Shown here piece after piece: positions 43,756-53,638 of a stretch of DNA of 64,000 bases; positions within the stretch are counted from its first letter, which is position 1, and each line of letters begins with the position of its first letter. The stretch covers positions 102,380,221 through 102,444,220 of the forward strand of contig OZ024931.1 in NCBI GenBank assembly GCA_964017235.1. The letters are read 5' to 3'. Made by a program: the position numbers and the translations under genes. The stretch is from Sabellastarte sp. h YS-2021 (taxonomy: Eukaryota; Annelida; Polychaeta; Sabellida; Sabellidae). Below the pieces are notes generated by a model. The model ran no database searches, was not told where the DNA came from, and saw only the letters and a list, made by a program, of their open reading frames with translations.

Positions 43756-44610
43756 AAAAATAGCATCGGAGATGGTCGTATCCCAGAATCTGGAGAAATA
43801 GTTTTCAATAGTATGAGCTATAGAACCTAACAACAGTCCCTACCAAGTGTCTTACAGAATCCAAGGAATAGCCTGGACAAGATTTTAAAACTCATGGTCA
43901 CTATGACAAGGTCAAAGCTCAAATCAAGATTGATGTGTCACACCTACAACCTCCAAGCAGTGTCCCTACCAAGCATCTACCTCCTACACTTAATGCTTTC
44001 AGAGATATTGGCTGGACAAAATTTTAAAGGTCAAGGTCTCTACGGTAAGATCAAAAGTCAAAAACAAGGTCACGGCATGACATTGCAAAGCTACAACTCC
44101 CAACCAATGACCATACCAAGTATTACTTTCTACATTTAACATTTTCCGAGATCTGGGATGGATAACATTTTAAAGGTCAAGGCCACTACAGCGATGTCAA
44201 AGGTCAAATCAAAAACAAACCATGACGTTGCACACATACACCCCCTAACCCATGTCCCTACCAAGTGTCAACTTCATGAACCTTTCGGTTTCCAAGATAT
44301 AGCCTGGACAAGATTTTAAAGGTCAAGGTCACTACGACAAGGTAAAATCAAAGTCACACCATGATGTTGCACACCTACATCTCCTAACCAATGTCCCTAC
44401 CAAGTATCAACTTGCTACACCTGATGGTTTCTGAGATATAGTACAGACAAGATTTTTTAACCCAAGGTCACTACGGCAAGGTCAAATCAAGGTCAGACCA
44501 TGACGCTGCACACCTACACCTCCTAACCAATGTCCCTACCAAGTATCAACTTCCTACACCTAACAGTTTCTGAGGTACAGCCCGGACAAACTTTTTCTCG
44601 CCACCCACCA
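43756..44610 (+). repeat. Dispersed repeat start plus ~143-bp satellite, five units
   Basis: 43756-43830 matches the beginning of the dispersed repeat at 23005. From about 43870 the same satellite as at 23.5 kb follows, with 'accaagtatcaac' landmarks near 43968, 44112, 44258, 44399 and 44539 (spacing 140-146 bp). The layout, flank then tandem core, resembles pearl/CvA-type helentron-like elements of bivalves; this assignment is inference. Confidence 0.8.
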
Positions 44611-44929
44611 ACCTGGATGCCTGCCCATCCAGACAGCATGGGTGAAAACAATACTCCGACAGCCTTTAAGGACTGTGGGGTAAAAACACCAGGCTTACAC
44701 ATGCCAATCTCTAAAGATATTTACAGATCTCAGTGACCAATTCAGTTTACTTTTTTCCATTATATTTGGAGACAGACAATTGGTGGAAATGATGCTAAGT
44801 CTTGGCACAGAAAATCAAACTAAAAATTTTGTCAACCACATCAACAAGAAAAAGTAAGTGTCAAAGAACCCACAATTTAGAATAAAAAGTGTGCATCATT
44901 TCAGTGTCACCAACAATAACTCTAAACTT

Positions 44930-45700
44930 GGTCTCACAATCCAGTATTGTAGGCCTTTAATGACCAAAGGAAAAAAAAACCCAACTCAAACAGATTACTG
45001 ATTGCCTCTAATAGGGCAGTTGCGGTAATACACAAAGTAGGGGCACCAACTGAAAGGTTCAGTGAAACATTGCCCAGATCTGTCAAAGAGTACGGAGACA
45101 GGTTCGTGGGGGCCTCTGTCGTGATGATCCGGATCTGAAACCCAGAAGTGCAGGGAATGACACCCTGGGAACAGTGAGCACCTGTCGGAACATTGTACAA
45201 GGTGGACTGCAGCTCTGCCTTTCTAGCAACACTCTGTCCGATGACAATAGACTGAGCAATGTACTATGTGATCATCCGGTATGACTGATCCTGGAAGGAC
45301 CTCCACAAAGATGGGTCAATGTCCTTCACATTTGCCTCCATCCAAAGGCACCAGGATTTCTTCACGTTGGGACTGGAAGCAGACAAGATGTCTTCTTGTC
45401 TGTTCTTGGCTCGCCTTCAGGATGTTCAAAATCTTGTCAGTGTCCCGACTCTCCTTGGTAGACCTCTTGGTGGATACAGGTGTGCCCTGGTCAACCAACG
45501 CTGCCAACACCATCTTTGTTACCAATAGAGCCAAGAAAACTGCTAGAGTATTGAGGTACCAGTAAAGGGAGCACTGGGTCAGTAGCAAAAGAAGATGCCA
45601 AACTCACAGCAGCAGCCAGCACAGCAGTTTTAAACACCGGTTTCAACTGAAAGTACAGGAAAAAAAATTCAATCACATGGTGTCAGACCTCTAGGACATG
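44930..45700 (-). other. Unrecognised possible coding remnant
   Basis: Minus-strand frames at 45588-45316 (90 residues; VDQGTPVSTKRSTKESRDTDK, helical, charged) and 45200-44934 (88 residues) read more like protein than their surroundings and are separated by stops. They may be pieces of a retroelement gag. I do not recognise a domain and would not call a gene. Confidence 0.3.
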
Positions 45701-45747
45701 GAAGGTAATTCATACACCTGTCTGTCTGTATTTGCAATGATACAAAA

Positions 45748-46045
45748 ATAGCATCAAAGATGCCCATACCCCACAGCCTGGGGAAATAATTTTCAACACC
45801 ATGAGATATAGAAGTACTGTACCAGTACAAAGTTCAGGATACTTTCAAAGAACTGTCAGTTATATAAAGGTCCAAACAATGTTTACATGGAGAAATAATG
45901 TTTAAAAGAAAGATAATGCATATAAAGATGAAGTATTAAAACAAGATAATTCAATAACAAGATGACAGCATTAATGAGTAAACTAAAACTCAACACTCTT
46001 TATCTACATCTGCATGGCCGAATTATGGTTTAGAAGGTTTGAATA
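45748..46045 (+). repeat. Dispersed ~300-bp repeat, copy 2
   Basis: Matches 23005-23310 over its full length with scattered differences, including AAAATAGCATCAAAGATG at the start and 'gcatggccgaattatgg' at the end. Confidence 0.85.
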
Positions 46046-46149
46046 TTACTGCTGGAGCCCAACTTAGGAGTCAGCCCATCTTAAGATAATAAAAGTCAAG
46101 AATGATTTTTTGTGGAATATAATATAAACTATTTACAAGGAAATTATTA

Positions 46150-46810
46150 TCTCCCGCCTGCGGCCGAAGGCCAAGGTTGGGAGATTATAAAACGCCTTCC
46201 GTCCGTCCGTCACGTTTTTGTATAAGCCTTAATATCTCATTCATTTATAAAGATAAATTCACCAAATTTGCAGGGAATGTTAATGGCTATGAAAACCTGT
46301 CTCTGCAAAATTTTAGCCTCATTTTGAAAAATAAAATGGCCGCCATAGCCAATTGTTTGAAAACATAAAGCTGCTCTAAATCTTGAAATATTCCAGCTAG
46401 CTTCATCAAATTTGCACAAAAGCTATATGGCTAGAAAAGGTACCCTGATAGCAATTTTGGCACTAGTTCAAAAAACAAAATGGCCACTGTATCACATGTT
46501 TAATGTTGGTCATGTGTTTGCATTAACCTTAATATCTCATTCATTTATAAAGAAATCTTCACCAAATTTGCAGGGGATGTTTATGGCAATAAAAACCTGT
46601 CTCTGCAAAATTTTAGCCTCATTTTGAAAAACAAAATGGCCGCCATAGCTAATTGTTTGAAAAACATAAAGGTCCTCTAAATCTTGAAATATTCCAGCTA
46701 GCTTCATCAAATTTCCACAAAAGCTAGAAAAAGCTAGAAAAACTAGCCTGATAGTAATTTTGGCCTAGTTCAAAAAACAAAATGGCCGCCATATCACATG
46801 TTTAATGACA
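46150..46810 (+). repeat. ~303-bp tandem repeat, two units
   Basis: TTAATATCTCATTCATTTATA at 46226 recurs at 46529. Both units contain AAAATGGCCGCCATAGC and ATATTCCAGCTAGCTTCATC. A short hairpin (ATCTCCCGCC ... GGTTGGGAGAT) lies just before the first unit. Confidence 0.85.
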
Positions 46811-47329
46811 GGGTATCCTATTAAAAAGGGCATATATCTCCCCAAATATTGCTCCAAGAGGTTTGAATATGAAACAACTTGTAGGAAGACATGGACAGGG
46901 AATCTCTCCCAGGTGTTGAATTTGACCTTTGACCCCTGCTGGTTGTGTGGTTTTGGAACCAAGAAGGGTATTATATATACCAGCCATGGGATGATCTAAC
47001 TTTCTGTATATGAGAAGAGGTAGGAAGCTCTGTACATGAAATTCTTTCTTCTTTTTTGATAAAACCAGTGACCTGGCCATCCACAACCCCCACTACCAGC
47101 AACAAAGCTGGGTGTGCAATGGAGGGACTGATATCACTGAAGATGCGAGTTCAAAAGAATGCACTTCATGCTCTTATGATAGGGATTCCTTCTACATTGT
47201 AAATAATTGAGAAGTTGGTGAACTGTTAAGGTACATTCAAACAAAAGACATGGATAAAACTAGACCTACGCATCAGAGAACTGATGCAAATTTGTATCCA
47301 CCAGAAAGACAACTCACCAAAGCCAGTGA

Positions 47330-48480
47330 ACCATTGCTTGACCTCGAAGGAGGGGCCAAAGGCAAAATCTAACATCAGAAAATTCCTAGCCCAAGATTTC
47401 GTTTCAGTTGGTTTTGTAGTGTAAACCTCTAGGACCAATAACAAGCAAGTTATAAGCACTTTTAAGTTTGGCTATCCTCATTTGACTTTGAAGGAGGGGC
47501 CCAAGGTCAAATCCGACCACACCAAAAGATTCCCAGCTCATGATTTCCTATAGGTTGGTTTACCATTCCAAACCTCTAGGTCCAATAATAAGCGAGTTTT
47601 AAGCACTTTTAAGTTTGGCTATCCTCGTTTGACCTTAAACAAGGGGCCCAAGGAAAAATCCGACCACACAAAAAGAACCCCTGCCCATGATTTCCTATAG
47701 GTTGGTTTACCATCCCAAACCTCTAGGACCAATAATAATTGAGTTTTAAGTACTTTTAACCTTGACTATCTTCATTTGACTTCGAAGGAGGGGCCCAAGG
47801 TCAAATCCGACCACACCAAAAGATTCCCAGCCCATGATTTTGTGTATGTTGGTTTACCATCCCAAAACTCTAGGACCAATAATAAGCGAGTTATAAGCCC
47901 TTTTAAGTTTGGCTGTCCTCATTTGACCTTGAAGGAGGGGCCCAAGGTCAAATCCGAGCACACCAGAAGATTCCCAACCAATAATTTCCTATATGTTGGT
48001 TTACTATCCCAAAAGTCTATGACCAATAATAAGTGAGTTATAAGCACTTTTAAGTTTGGCTATCCTCGTTTAACCTTGAACGAAGGGTCTAAGGTCAAAT
48101 CCAACCACACCAAAAAATCCCAGCCCAGGATTTCCTATATGTTGGTTTACCATCCCAAACATCTAGGAGCAATAATAAATGACTTATCAGCAATTTTAAG
48201 TTTGGCTATCCTGGTTTGACCTTTAAGGAGGAGCCCAAGGTCAAATTTGACCACACAAAAAGATTCCCAGCCAATGAGTTTCTATAGGTTGGTTTACCAC
48301 CCCAAAACTGTAGGACCAATAATAAGCGAGTTGTAAGCACCTTTAGGTTTGGCTATCCTCGTTTGACCTTGAGGGAGGGGTCCCCTAGGTCAAATCCAGC
48401 ACATGATTTGGCATTAGGTTGGTTTCACATTGCAAACCTCTAGGACCAATAATAAGGGATATAGGCACTTTTAAAGTCCA
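47330..48480 (+). repeat. ~147-bp satellite, about eight units
   Basis: CTTTTAAGTTTGGCTATCCTC-type landmarks lie near 47459, 47608, 47756, 47901, 48048, 48194 and 48341. Units contain GGGGCCCAAGGTCAAATCC and GGTTTACCATCCC. The frame 47776-48036 is a repeat artefact. Confidence 0.9.
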
Positions 48481-48599
48481 CTATGTGGGTTACTTCAGCT
48501 GATATGGGAATAACTTTCATACATGCAGCCCATCTGTATGCCAGGTAACTAATTTCACAGCTGATATTTTTGTGGATTCACTGCATATAACTTAGGTGT

Positions 48600-49170
48600 A
48601 GCCCAGGGAAATTATTTCCTTGCTGGAGGGATGTTCTGATGGTTTCCGGTGTCTCCATTTTGAATTTCTCCACCTTGAGGAAAAGATTTAGCTTGCTCAG
48701 ATCTAGGATAGGTCTGCACTTGTTGTTTGGCTTTGGGACTAAAAATAGTCGGTTGTAAAACCCCAGGGACATTTGGTTGTGTACCAGCTCCACTGCGTTC
48801 TTATCTATAAGCTGATGCAATGCCTCCAGCAGGTAGCTGTTCCTGTGGGGATTGGCATAACAACATATGACTGTGGGAAACCTTGTGAGTTTCGGCCGGT
48901 TCCGGAACAGAAGGGTATAACCCTCCCTCAAGATTTGAAGCACTTTGGGACCGGCCCCCAGACCCAACCAAGTTTGCCAAAATTTTTGAAGTCTGGCCCC
49001 TACAGGCAGATTTAGGGCAGCATTTCTGACATTTGAAGCAGTATTGACACAAGACAATTGAGTGACACAAGAAACACTTTTCACAGATTTTAATTTGCAT
49101 TTTAAGTAATGACAATCTGCTGGCCCGGGACTTCATCCCCGCCTCTTTCTTTTGCAATTGCCCCGGCACA
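48600..49170 (-). pseudogene. DIRS reverse transcriptase N-terminal fragment
   Basis: The minus strand encodes LPVGARLQKFWQTWL, RNSYLLEALHQLIDKNAVEL, RLFLVPKPNNKCRPILDLS and METPETIRTSLQQG. This matches residues ~130-265 of the intact RT ORF closely, and the sequence then leaves it abruptly. The overlapping upstream frame also matches the corresponding shadow frame of the intact element. The gag ORF that should lie upstream is missing; a DIRS terminal block precedes it instead. Confidence 0.85.
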
Positions 49171-49204
49171 GAAGTGACAGTGTGAACAAAAGGAGATTTT
49201 ACAG

Positions 49205-49420
49205 TTAAATTGCAAATTTAATAAGTAAATAAAATTTTTATAAGTTAATACCCTATCGAATGGACAATTGCTAATCCGGTCGACGCAGACCAGCCCACCA
49301 AACGACAGAAAAAGTCACCTTATATGAGTGCACAATGCCCTCACAAGCTGGCCGGTCCCATTGTGCACTCGCCAGGTGGCGCATCGTACTTCTTTCCTGT
49401 CCAGACAGCATGATGTATAT
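49205..49420 (-). mobile_element. DIRS terminal repeat block, copy 2 (reverse)
   Basis: Reverse complement of the blocks at 4.44 and 55.73 kb: 'ttaataccctatcgaatgg', GACGCAGACCAGCCCACCAAA, CACTCGCCAGGTGGCGC, CTGTCCAGACAGC. It lies between two RT fragments. Confidence 0.8.
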
Positions 49421-49990
49421 ATAATGGCTGGCCTGTGAGTACATTCTTTTCTTCTAGCCACCACTGTAGATGTGGGTGCAAGGACCTGGGAAGTGGGATT
49501 ATCTTCTCTAGAGATTCTGGTATTCTCCAATTGTTTTTCAAATGCCATTGAATTGGCCTCATGTGGAGGCGGCCTAGGTGAACTTGTTTCTCTGTGGCAG
49601 TTAACAAACCTATCAAGGACATGAACTCCCGGACCGGACAGGTCGGTAGGGATAGTATTCCCAGTAGGGATAGTATTCCCAGGACCAACGGTCCGGTGTA
49701 GGTCGGACCCGACCGGACTGAAGGTCGAACTGATAACCTACAAAGTCGAAGACCTGTTTCGGTTCCAGTTCTGATTTCTCTAAATTTACCAGCCATCCTA
49801 GGTCTTGGCATATCTGAACTAAGAGCTGGGTATGTTGGAGACAGACCTGGTGGGACGTGGCTCTCACCAACCAGTCGTCTAGGTATTGGTGGATCCTTAT
49901 ACCCTTGTAGATGGCCATCAGTTTCACCTCTTTTGCTACCACAGTGAACTCCAGGGTGCTGTGGACAAACCGAATGGCAGTGTCTTGAAT
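49420..49990 (-). pseudogene. DIRS RT core to RNase H start fragment
   Basis: The minus strand encodes EFTVVAKEVKLMA, HQYLDDWLVRA (RT active site), LEPKQVFDFVGYQFDL, then after a frame change FMSLIGLLTATEKQVHLG and HMRPIQWHLKN. It covers roughly residues 310-490 of the intact RT ORF. The small internal tandem duplication 'gggatagtattcccag' near 49651-49681 interrupts it. Confidence 0.85.
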
Positions 49991-50039
49991 TGGTATGTCA
50001 TGCTGAAAACATTATTTTCATTCTAAGCCTGTGTAGCTG

Positions 50040-50285
50040 CGAAAGTTGCTAATCCTTCAGGCTATGGTCGAATGTCATCATCCGGTTATCCGGAGACATA
50101 CCGTCAGAGTCGACCTTGTCCCCCCCCCCTCTTTTCCTAAGAACCGATCTGGTCTGAGGCAGGGAGAGAGGGATGAGTTCAGTCCCATAGATCTAACCCT
50201 TCCCGAGGAAGTACGTTCCAGATTTTTTTTTTTTTTTACTTAAATATCCTAAAATATATACACATATGTACAATATAAATCCCCT
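50040..50285 (-). mobile_element. 3' non-coding region of the intact DIRS element
   Basis: Follows the recombinase stop on the minus strand. It begins with 'tatattgtacatatg', has an A-run (T-run 50223-50238 on the plus strand), then a part that matches the 3' region of the relic at 4.08-4.3 kb. No complete 3' terminal repeat is seen before the RT relic at 49990, so the 3' end appears lost or replaced. Confidence 0.6.
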
Positions 50286-51340
50286 CTAACTGCTGGTCTG
50301 TTGGTGGATTTGCTGAGCAGCCACAACTGGACCAAGATGATAAAGCTCCGAGTCAGCCCAAGCCACATCCTTCAGGTAAAATTGAGTGAAGGTGTTATGA
50401 GACTTCCAGTGGCAGGCTGACAAGATTTGTTCTAAGGACATGCCCGAATGGAAAGCCCTAGAAGCAGCAAAGGCCCTGACATCATGGGCTTTAACCTGAT
50501 GCAAGCTGTGGGCCTGGTGATCAGAGAGCTCATAGCACAGGATCACAGTCTGTTTAATCCAAGAGGAGATAGTGGCAGGTGAGATGTCCATGTCGAAACC
50601 TTTCTTAAAGGAGATAAAGACCAATTCTTTATCCTGCCTGAGGGCTGAAGTCCTGTCCAAGTAGTAACGTAAGGCTCTGATTGGACAAAGGGATCTGTCA
50701 GCCTTGAGAGACCTATCCAGAGTAGGAGCCAGGGCTGGTATGACCACTGGGGCTACACTCTCTGGACCTTCTTTAGCCAGCTGGTTCTTGGAGAGAAAAC
50801 TGGGAGCTGGGTACAGGGACACCTTGGACCAATCGGATTGGTGTCTGATGTTTCTATGCTGCCATGCATGGATCTCACTTCTTCTTTTGCCCGAACCCAG
50901 GGCTAAAAGGAAAACAGTTTTGAATGTCAAGTGTTTCAGAGATGCTTCTCTAAGGGGCTCAAAGGGAGCTTTCGTCAGTTGGTGCAGCACCAGGGATAGG
51001 TTCCAGGAAGGTATACCCCTCCTCCCTTTGGGTCTGTCTCTGTGGAAACTGTCCAGGAGACGAGTGAGATTATCGTCCTTACTGATGTTGACTATTGCAG
51101 TACCCAGTTTGTCGGCGATGGCAGACCGGTATCCATCGATGGTACTAGGCTGCAACTTCTTGTCCTCGAAGAGGAATAGAAGGAAATCAGCAACAGACTT
51201 CACAGGTGGTGAGGTGAAGTCCACCTGATTAGAGACGCACCACTTTGTAAAAACGGCCCACTTTGCTTCATAGACAGCTCTGGTTGATTTCCTTTGAGGA
51301 GCTTCAATTCTCGCTGCCACTGCTTTAGAGAAGCCGGTTT
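50286..51340 (-). CDS. DIRS tyrosine recombinase (integrase) ORF
   Basis: The frame runs open from 53477, but residues before about 715 are a shadow of the RT frame; the recombinase proper starts near 51340. Numbered in that frame: SAM-like N-terminal domain (AVYEAKWAVFTKW ... STIDGYRSAIADKLG), catalytic Arg865/866 (GKRRSEIHAW), His998-x-x-Arg1001 (AHDVRAF), His1023 (CHWKSH) and Tyr1034 (FTQFYLKD). The five-residue Arg-His-Arg-His-Tyr set is complete, so the copy looks catalytically competent. DIRS-order elements use this enzyme instead of a DDE integrase, recombining a circular cDNA into the genome without target duplication. It overlaps the end of the RT ORF (51200) in another frame, so translation needs frameshift, reinitiation or splicing. 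Confidence 0.9.
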
Positions 51341-53638
51341 GTTTGATTGCTGTGGCTCTAGGAGCCATGCATGTAAGTTCAGATTTGTCAGATTTCTGTG
51401 AGGAATCTGGTTGAAGGGTTGAGTTAGCAGATTTGGCCGGTTGGGTAGCTTGAGGGGAACTTGACTGGACATGCTCACCAAGTCCCAAAACCATGTCATG
51501 TTGGGCCATCCCGGTGCAATTAGGATTAGACTTTTGCACGGGGAGTGAACTAGTTTCTCCACGACTTTGCCCAAAATGGCTGTCGGTGGGTAGGCATAGG
51601 CATCTAGGTCCTCCCATGGCAGGGTGAGAGCATCCACCGCTACAGCCAGGGGGTCCGGTATTGGGGACACAAACTGGGGCAGTTTGTTGTTGAACCTCGT
51701 GGCGAAGAGGTCTATCTGCGGCTGGTGCCACTGTTGGCATAACCTTTGAAAGACTGCCGGCAGAAGGGACCATTCGGTCTGGATGGTTTGACCCAACCTG
51801 GATAATTTGTCCGCTATGACATTCAGTCGGCCTGGAATGTGTCGAGCTTTTAGAGTTACCTGTTTCTGGGAGCACCAAGTCATAATTCTCCAAAGAAGGG
51901 CGCACAAGGGGCCCGACCTCATGCCTCCTTCTTTGTTTATGTAGGAGACTACTGTGGTATTGTCTGTAGCCACTAGTACTATTTGGCCGGTGCAGAGATC
52001 TCCGAACTCTTTGAGGGCGAGAAGAACTGCCTTTAGTTCCAAGTAATTGATGTGCAGTTTGCTTTCTGGTAGAGACCAGGAGCCTCTTGCAGTGCTGTCG
52101 TTTAAGTGAGCGCCCCAACCTTCTTTTGATGCGTCTGTAAAGAGCTGCAGAGCGTGTTTGATCGGGTGTAAGGTTTGGCCGGATAGCACATTGTCCTCCT
52201 GTAGCCACCACCTTAGATGGGGATGTAAAGATTTGGGAATGGGAATCACTTTTTCTAAAGATTCCGGTACACGCCAAGTGTTTTTGAGGTGCCACTGTAT
52301 AGGCCTCATGTGCAGCCGACCCAGGTGAACTTGCTTCTCTGTAGCTGTTAAAAGCCCAATCAGGGACATGAACTGCCGGACCGGGCAGGTCGGTTGATGT
52401 AGTATCTCTAGAATTTTTTCTTGAAGAGTTTGCCACCGGTCCGGAGTAGGCCGGACCCGACCGACCTCTAGGTCGAACTGGTAACCTACAAAATCGAAGA
52501 CTTGCTTGGGTTCCAGCTCCGACTTGTCCAAATTCACCAGCCAGCCTAGATTTTGGCATGTCCTTACTAGTTCCTGGGTATGCTGGAGACAGACTCGGTG
52601 GGACCTGGCCCGTACCAACCAATCGTCTAGGTATTGGTGGATCCTTATACCCTTGAAGGTGGCCATTAGTTTTACTTCTTTCGCCACTACAGTGAACTCT
52701 AATGGTGCTGTGGACAGGCCGAAAGGTAAGGCCTTGAACTGGTAGGTTTGCCCTTGAACGTGAAATCTCAGATACTTCCTGGATTGTTCTTGAATCGGGA
52801 TGTGGAAATACGCATCTTTGAAATCTATGGAGGTTACCCACTCCCCTTGTTGAAGGGATGTTCTGATGGTTTCCGGTGTCTCCATTTTGAATTTCTCCGT
52901 CTTGAGAAATAAATTTAGATGGCTGAGGTCTAAGATCGGGCGCCATTTGTTGTTTGGTTTGGGAACTAGGAAAAGTCGGTTGAAAAAGCTCAGAGAGTTT
53001 TTGTTCCTTACTAGTTCCACTGCGTTTTTGTCTATAAGTTGATGTAATGCCTCCAGTAGGTAGCTGTTCCTCTGGGGATTGACATAGCAACTTATGACTG
53101 TGGGGGACCTTGTGAGTCTTGGTCGGGTCTGAAAGGGAAGAGTGTAACCTTCCTTTAGGATTTGAACTACTTTCGGACCGGCACCCATCTGTAACCAACT
53201 TTCCCAGAAATTTTGAAGTCTGGCCCCTACAGGCAGATTGTTGACAACATTTGCTACATTTGGAACAGGATGGACACAAGACAACTGAGTGACACAAGAA
53301 ACACTTTTCACAGATTTTAATTGAGATTTTTCTTGCTGACAGTCTGACACTCCGGGACTTAAACCTTTCTTTTGCGGAGGCCCGGGTGCAGAAGGAACAG
53401 ATGGTACAACATGAAACTTTACATTTGAATCTAAATAAGTGTTCAATGTCTGATCTGTGAGAACCCTGTTTACACAATAATTGTCATTTATACTGTTGTT
53501 GTCCACGTGCCGGTCGGGAGGAAAAGTTGGAGGCTTTGCCTCTACCTCGCTTGAACTGACGTCGGTTAATGTTCTTCCAGGCTGGCCTGTCTTGTTTCCC
53601 TTCCGACCGACCTTCCTGCTTTCTATCACTTCTTTCAT
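51200..53638 (-). CDS. DIRS reverse transcriptase / RNase H ORF
   Basis: 812 residues. RT: RLFLVPKPNNKWRPILDLS, SIDFKDAYFHIPI (Asp272/275), LPFGLSTAPLEFT and HQYLDDWLVRA (YLDD 336-339). RNase H: LFTDASKEGWG (Asp502), ELKAVLLAL (Glu534), ATDNTTV (Asp559) and HIPGRLNVIADKLSR (Asp610). The region after it (IDLFATRFNNKLP ... YAYPPTAIL ... LIAPGWP) is the conserved post-RNase H segment of DIRS/Ngaro elements. I see no Dam-type methyltransferase motif (DPPY), which some DIRS families have. The first ~50 codons overlap the 3' end of ORF1 in another frame. No internal stop, so the enzyme is apparently functional: it copies the element's RNA. Confidence 0.92.
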   Translation of the reverse strand: MKEVIESRKVGRKGNKTGQPGRTLTDVSSSEVEAKPPTFPPDRHVDNNSINDNYCVNRVLTDQTLNTYLDSNVKFHVVPSVPSAPGPPQKKGLSPGVSDCQQEKSQLKSVKSVSCVTQLSCVHPVPNVANVVNNLPVGARLQNFWESWLQMGAGPKVVQILKEGYTLPFQTRPRLTRSPTVISCYVNPQRNSYLLEALHQLIDKNAVELVRNKNSLSFFNRLFLVPKPNNKWRPILDLSHLNLFLKTEKFKMETPETIRTSLQQGEWVTSIDFKDAYFHIPIQEQSRKYLRFHVQGQTYQFKALPFGLSTAPLEFTVVAKEVKLMATFKGIRIHQYLDDWLVRARSHRVCLQHTQELVRTCQNLGWLVNLDKSELEPKQVFDFVGYQFDLEVGRVRPTPDRWQTLQEKILEILHQPTCPVRQFMSLIGLLTATEKQVHLGRLHMRPIQWHLKNTWRVPESLEKVIPIPKSLHPHLRWWLQEDNVLSGQTLHPIKHALQLFTDASKEGWGAHLNDSTARGSWSLPESKLHINYLELKAVLLALKEFGDLCTGQIVLVATDNTTVVSYINKEGGMRSGPLCALLWRIMTWCSQKQVTLKARHIPGRLNVIADKLSRLGQTIQTEWSLLPAVFQRLCQQWHQPQIDLFATRFNNKLPQFVSPIPDPLAVAVDALTLPWEDLDAYAYPPTAILGKVVEKLVHSPCKSLILIAPGWPNMTWFWDLVSMSSQVPLKLPNRPNLLTQPFNQIPHRNLTNLNLHAWLLEPQQSNKPASLKQWQRELKLLKGNQPELSMKQSGPFLQSGASLIRWTSPHHL

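Noticed and set aside
45281..45588. Overlapping 90-94-residue frames on both strands as genes
   Set aside because: No recognisable domain, and frames on opposite strands cover the same bases; at best a gag remnant.
46150..48480. CRISPR-like array
   Set aside because: Periods of 147 and 303 bp with repeats covering the whole unit and no unique spacers; these are ordinary eukaryotic satellites.
51200..51700. Dam-type methyltransferase domain after RNase H
   Set aside because: No DPPY-like motif or glycine-rich SAM loop is visible; the region matches the post-RNase H segment common to DIRS/Ngaro elements.
51340..53477. N-terminal ~700 residues of the 1063-residue frame as a separate protein
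   Set aside because: It is the out-of-frame shadow of the RT/RNase H ORF; only the recombinase part from about 51340 is coding.
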